Assembly (NCBI GenBank): GCA_016185875.1
Contig: JACPMS010000047.1
Coordinates: forward strand, 1 to 8,467
Source of the DNA: Candidatus Woesearchaeota archaeon
GTDB lineage: Archaea > Nanobdellota > Nanobdellia > Woesearchaeales > GW2011-AR4
DNA: 8,467 nucleotides
Reading direction: 5' to 3'
Each line of letters opens with the position of its first letter. Position 1 is the first letter of the stretch. The notes beneath the pieces are model-generated. The model was not told the origin of the DNA. It searched no databases and saw only the letters and a list, made by a program, of their open reading frames with translations. Below, piece after piece: positions 5,053 to 8,467 of this stretch. Position numbers and translations under genes: made by a program.

Positions 5053-6021
5053 TTATTCATCAAGAGCCAGCGCAAGCATCGGGAATACAATTGTTGCATC
5101 AGCTTCTATGCATACTGAATTTGACTCGCTCTTGAGCTTGTTCCAAGAAACTGCTTCTTTTGGCTTTGCCCCTGATAAACTTCCGTCATATTCGGTCCCT
5201 GTCTGCACGTAGATTGCATAATCAAGGCCGTTCCTGATTTGAGACGCTCCAATGAGGTGGTGCTTTGCAATCCCGCCTCCAAGAATTAATCCGGCAACTT
5301 TATCCGGCTGGATTAGCATGTTGAAGAAATTCGTGACATCAGCAACAGTGTCAATTATCAGCTTTTCTTTCTTGTTCCGGTTATAGAAATAAAAATGGTC
5401 TCCAATTGCTCCATCCACAAAACCGGGGCAGAATATAGGTATCTTGTTTCTTGCAGCATGGTGAAGTATTGATCTCTTATCATTGATTTCCATTCCCATT
5501 TTTTTTATGTACTCAGACGGGGCTATGATATTGTTTTTTTCTGCAATTTTACCGATGAATTTCATGTGCCAGTCCTCAAAATCGCAGTAGTTCTTGTCCG
5601 GCACAAATATATTGCCGAGCCTGTTTATTGCATTTTTCTTGACAATCTGGTCGTCTGCATTGAAGCTGCCCAGGTAAAAATCGTTCATGGTTTTCATGAA
5701 ATCCTCCTCTATGGCCCCAGTTGATGTTATTATCGCAGCCACAAGCTTTTTCTCAGCCAATTTAGCTATCAGCTCCCTCAATCCTGAAGACACCATATTG
5801 GAAGTGCACGTAAGGTACAATTCAGCCTTTTCTTTTTTTATGGAGTTTATTATTTCAACTGCTTTTCCGATGTGGCTTGCCTGGAATCCTATCGTGCTAT
5901 AATTTTCAAGAAGGCTTGAGACTTTTAGATTTTTGTCCAAGTCAAAGCCTCTTATTACAGGAAGCTCATTTATCTTTATCGAATGGTCCTTCACTTTCCT
6001 CTTAAAAGATATGTTTTTCAT
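5053..6021 (-). CDS. dys: Deoxyhypusine synthase
   Basis: The 322-aa enzyme transfers the aminobutyl group of spermidine, via NAD, onto one lysine of translation factor aIF5A, the first step of hypusine formation. Family landmarks run in order. TCTSNMVSSGLRELI (71-85) and ITSTGAIEEDFMK (98-110) come from the NAD-binding region. NRLGNIFVPDKNYCDFEDW spans 133-151. IPIFCPGFVDGAIGDHFYF (194-212) and LILGGGIAKHH (245-255) follow, the latter with the catalytic Lys253 in the GGG-x-x-KHH context. TGTEYDGSLSGAKPKEAVSW spans 274-293. Length fits the archaeal enzyme. The gene follows lysS by 20 nt on the same strand, so co-transcription is likely. An AT-rich AATATAAAT stretch in the gap is only about 15 nt from the ATG, too close for a leaderless TATA box. 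The aIF5A substrate gene is not in this window. Confidence 0.95.
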   Translation of the reverse strand: MKNISFKRKVKDHSIKINELPVIRGFDLDKNLKVSSLLENYSTIGFQASHIGKAVEIINSIKKEKAELYLTCTSNMVSSGLRELIAKLAEKKLVAAIITSTGAIEEDFMKTMNDFYLGSFNADDQIVKKNAINRLGNIFVPDKNYCDFEDWHMKFIGKIAEKNNIIAPSEYIKKMGMEINDKRSILHHAARNKIPIFCPGFVDGAIGDHFYFYNRNKKEKLIIDTVADVTNFFNMLIQPDKVAGLILGGGIAKHHLIGASQIRNGLDYAIYVQTGTEYDGSLSGAKPKEAVSWNKLKSESNSVCIEADATIVFPMLALALDE

Positions 6022-6041
6022 CAGCAGAATAATTTATATTT

Positions 6042-7676
6042 TCAAATTTGCTCAAAGAGCTTTATGACCTTTTCTTTTCCCAGTGCAATAATAAAAGGCG
6101 CAAGCTTAGGCCCTCTTTCCTTATTCAGCAAAACTTTGTATGCAGCTTTAAAGAACTCCTGCGGCTTAAGTCCTAATCTATTTGAAACGCTGTAAAATTC
6201 CTCAAATAATGATTTTTCATTGTATTCTCTTTCCTTCAACAATTTTGCTACAGCATGCAGCGCCTCCTTTTCCTTGGCAGCCAATTCAATATTTTTTGAA
6301 ACACTCTTTTGCAATTCAAACTTCACTTCGTCGGGAGCGTATTTCTTAAGCCATATCTTAGCCTTGTGCAACCTTTCAAAAATCAATTGATGGACATTTT
6401 TATCATAATGCCCTGTCTTTTCCATGCTTTTAACTGCATCATCCTCATCAGGAAATATCTGCGCAATGACAGCTGCATGAGAAAAGCTTAGCTCAATCGG
6501 CTTCTTAATATCTTTTCCATGGCTCACCTCAAACAGCCTTTTGTAATGCGATTCTTCTTTTTCGTTTTCAAGCTTAAGGCTGCCAGAATGAACTTTTGCA
6601 ATCTTATCATACTCATCATACAAGTTAGGCAAATCTTTCCATGAAAAGCTTCTTGTCGTCATAAGCCTTTTGTTGTAAAACAGCCTCAGCAATTCAGCAG
6701 GCGCAACTTCAAGCCAGTCTCTAGGATAGACGACATTGCCGACAGAAGCTGACATTTTCTGGCTGTCAATCATTATGTGCTCGTAAAATATAGGAACTGG
6801 CATAGGGAAGTCAAGAACCTTCTCAACAATCTCGCCGTTTATCCACCATGCGCTGTTTGGAACTTGGTATTCTTTTCCAGCGCCTTCGCTTACAACCTGC
6901 CATCTAGCCCACTGCGCAGCCCATTCTGATTTCCACAGCAGTTTTCCATTGCCTTTTAATGGGTTGTTTTCTCCTTTAAACCCACAGCCCTTTGCAGTCG
7001 TTGTCTCAAACTCATAGTCCCTGCAGACATAAGTTACAATTCCATTTTCAAAATTTAGGACGTGTGTTGTAACTATCTTGCCGCAATTTTCGCATATCGG
7101 TGTCCAAGGCGACCAGCTTTTTTTCAAGGGGTTTGTACGGTATTTATTTTGGATTTCCTTGATTTCATCAATTTTTTCAAGGATTTTCCTGATGAAGGGA
7201 TTAAAATGCCCTTTTTTGTATTCCTCCCGCATCGAGAATTTTTCCATCTTTGTCACAACAAATTTGTCAATGACTTTGAAATATTCTTCTGTGTGGTGCT
7301 CTGCATAAGAGCCGTGGCATTTTTCAACATCCGGCACATCTGTTACAGGCACGCCAATATATTTTTCAAAATTCTCTGGAACTCCTTTTGGAACTTTCCT
7401 TAATGGATCCATATTTTCCGCAACCCAGATGAATCTTGTCTTGACTCCGGCATCTTTTAATGCAATGGCAACTGACTCTCCTCTTATGGTGTCGCTTAAT
7501 CTTCCAATGTGCAGAACTCCAGAAAGCGATGCTGATGTCTTGATTGTATAATCGTCAAATTTCTTTATTTTTTTGTCAACATAATGAAATTTTTCCCTGG
7601 AAATTATTTGCTTTGCAAGCTGGTCTGCCCAGAAAATATCGTCAAAATTTTTCTCATTTCCGTTCTTGTTGTACAT
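6042..7676 (-). CDS. lysS: Lysyl-tRNA synthetase, class I
   Basis: The 544-aa enzyme charges tRNA-Lys. It is the class I form found in most archaea and some bacteria, not the class II form of E. coli and eukaryotes. The class I nucleotide-binding signatures are both present: GVLHIGR (53-59, the HIGH motif, here HIGR) and KMSAS (307-311, the KMSKS motif). Family-specific stretches include WVAENMDPLRKVPKGVP (84-100) and CHGSYAEHHTEEYF (120-133). CENC (195-198), with Cys218 and Cys231 further on, forms a likely zinc-binding insertion. The C-terminal third is the helical anticodon-binding part. Length is close to the 520-530 aa typical of archaeal members. The ATG at 7676 is about 26 nt from a TATA box. 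The deoxyhypusine synthase gene follows 20 nt after the stop. Confidence 0.96.
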   Translation of the reverse strand: MYNKNGNEKNFDDIFWADQLAKQIISREKFHYVDKKIKKFDDYTIKTSASLSGVLHIGRLSDTIRGESVAIALKDAGVKTRFIWVAENMDPLRKVPKGVPENFEKYIGVPVTDVPDVEKCHGSYAEHHTEEYFKVIDKFVVTKMEKFSMREEYKKGHFNPFIRKILEKIDEIKEIQNKYRTNPLKKSWSPWTPICENCGKIVTTHVLNFENGIVTYVCRDYEFETTTAKGCGFKGENNPLKGNGKLLWKSEWAAQWARWQVVSEGAGKEYQVPNSAWWINGEIVEKVLDFPMPVPIFYEHIMIDSQKMSASVGNVVYPRDWLEVAPAELLRLFYNKRLMTTRSFSWKDLPNLYDEYDKIAKVHSGSLKLENEKEESHYKRLFEVSHGKDIKKPIELSFSHAAVIAQIFPDEDDAVKSMEKTGHYDKNVHQLIFERLHKAKIWLKKYAPDEVKFELQKSVSKNIELAAKEKEALHAVAKLLKEREYNEKSLFEEFYSVSNRLGLKPQEFFKAAYKVLLNKERGPKLAPFIIALGKEKVIKLFEQI

Positions 7677-7697
7677 GGAATAAAAAAATGCCCAAGA

Positions 7698-7706
7698 TTA
7701 TATAAA
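7698..7706 (-). promoter_or_regulatory. TATA box of lysS
   Basis: The minus strand reads TTTATATAA, centred about 26 nt before the lysS ATG, with no Shine-Dalgarno sequence between. It probably drives lysS and the downstream deoxyhypusine synthase gene as one leaderless transcript. Confidence 0.72.
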
Positions 7707-7791
7707 GATTTTGGAATAAAGCAAATTATGCCTGAATTTTTTAATAAAATTTGTAATGGGGATATACAAATAAGAAATTATTTGCAGTGTT

Positions 7792-8467
7792 CTATTCCAA
7801 ATATCCCTTAGCCTTCAAAAGTTCTGCGAGAAGAATTGCGCCACCTGCAGCGCCCCTGATTGTGTTGTGAGACAATGCAACAAATTTCCATCCAAGTATA
7901 TCATCCTGCCTTAGCCTTCCAAATGTTATGCCCATTCCATGCCCAAAGTCTCTGTCAAGCCTTGTCTGGGGCCTGTCTTCTTCGCTAAAATGCTTGATAA
8001 ATTCTTTTGGAGCGCTTGGCAATCCTAATTTTGCAATCGGGTTGTCATATTTCACAACAGCGCTGATAAATTGCTTTTCATTGGCTTTCCTGCCTAATTG
8101 GATTTCAACGCTTGCTATATGCCCGTCTTCTACAGGAACTCGTATGCACGTGGCTGATATCTTCGGAGTTTTTGCCAGTTTCAGCTTCCCATTTTTTATT
8201 TCTCCTAAAATCTTGAGTGGCTCTTTCTCGGATTTTTCCTCCTCGTTTTTAATGAATGGAATGACATTTTCAGCCATCTCAGGCCAGCTCTCAAGGGTTC
8301 TGCCAGCTCCTGAAACTGCCTGCAGCGTTGTAACTAAGACTTGCTTCGGTTTAAATTTTTCCAATGCCTTTATTATCGGAACATACGACTGGATGGAGCA
8401 GTTCGGCTTGACTGCAATAAATCCTTTTTTCCAGCCCCTTCTTTTGCGCTGGATATCAATAAGATTA
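7792..8467 (-). CDS. asd: Aspartate-semialdehyde dehydrogenase, partial (N-terminus beyond right edge)
   Basis: The last 224 residues are present. The NADP-binding N-terminus is off the window, and an in-frame TTG at 8362-8364 is internal, not the start. The enzyme reduces aspartyl phosphate to aspartate semialdehyde, the branch point to threonine, methionine and lysine. The active-site cysteine is visible in KPNCSIQ (codon at 8398-8400). The upstream motif IDIQRKRRGW and the downstream RVPVEDGHIASVEIQLGR (substrate-binding Arg and active-site His region) fit. RLDRDFGHGMGITFGRLRQD and HNTIRGAAGGAILLAELL near the C-terminus are typical of the archaeal/fungal-type subfamily. The active site reads NCSI where NCST is common, a conservative change. 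The 115-bp gap to lysS contains the lysS TATA box and no clear terminator hairpin. Confidence 0.93.
   Translation of the reverse strand, partial: NLIDIQRKRRGWKKGFIAVKPNCSIQSYVPIIKALEKFKPKQVLVTTLQAVSGAGRTLESWPEMAENVIPFIKNEEEKSEKEPLKILGEIKNGKLKLAKTPKISATCIRVPVEDGHIASVEIQLGRKANEKQFISAVVKYDNPIAKLGLPSAPKEFIKHFSEEDRPQTRLDRDFGHGMGITFGRLRQDDILGWKFVALSHNTIRGAAGGAILLAELLKAKGYLE

Noticed and set aside
6030..6041. TATA-like AATATAAATTATT in front of the deoxyhypusine synthase gene
   Set aside because: It is only about 15 nt from the ATG, which would place the transcription start inside the gene; a 20-nt gap to lysS makes co-transcription the simpler reading.
1..8467. CRISPR array, tRNA or rRNA genes, insertion sequences
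   Set aside because: No regularly spaced repeats, no tRNA-like cloverleaf or rRNA sequence recognised, and no transposase-like reading frame on either strand.

Overview
The window is archaeal. It encodes a class I lysyl-tRNA synthetase, a deoxyhypusine synthase and two PurP-family proteins. Several genes have TATA boxes about 25-27 nt upstream of the start codon, the archaeal leaderless-transcript pattern. The DNA is AT-rich and tightly packed. I cannot name the lineage from sequence alone; a small-genome (possibly DPANN) or uncultivated euryarchaeal lineage is a guess.

Layout, left to right. (1) 1-1280, minus strand: two tandem purP-like genes. The left one runs off the edge. The right one is broken by an internal deletion and frameshift near 541-554. 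(2) 1281-1456: a divergent promoter region with a TATA box on each strand. (3) 1457-2695, plus strand: purA, adenylosuccinate synthetase, the only plus-strand gene. (4) 2713-3193, minus: a zinc-ribbon/AbrB-type small regulator (102 aa) followed 7 nt later by a 54-aa cysteine-containing small protein. (5) 3281-4354, minus: a RimK-type ATP-grasp ligase with an AbrB-like C-terminal tail. (6) 4355-4630: a gene-free spacer dense in inverted repeats that can form several hairpins, some mutually exclusive. (7) 4631-4987, minus: a retropepsin-like aspartic protease of the RimK-associated COG4067 type. (8) 5053-7676, minus: lysS followed by the deoxyhypusine synthase gene, probably co-transcribed. (9) 7792-8467, minus: the C-terminal two thirds of aspartate-semialdehyde dehydrogenase, whose start lies off the right edge.

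How the genes fit together. PurP makes FAICAR, the penultimate step to IMP, and PurA takes IMP toward AMP, so the divergent purP/purA pair is a purine module. The ATP-grasp ligase and the aspartic protease form a recurrent gene pair thought to add and remove or process amino-acid tails on a protein or peptide. LysRS and deoxyhypusine synthase both serve translation. The least explained parts are the hairpin-rich spacer, the AbrB-like pieces in two neighbouring genes, and the broken purP copy.
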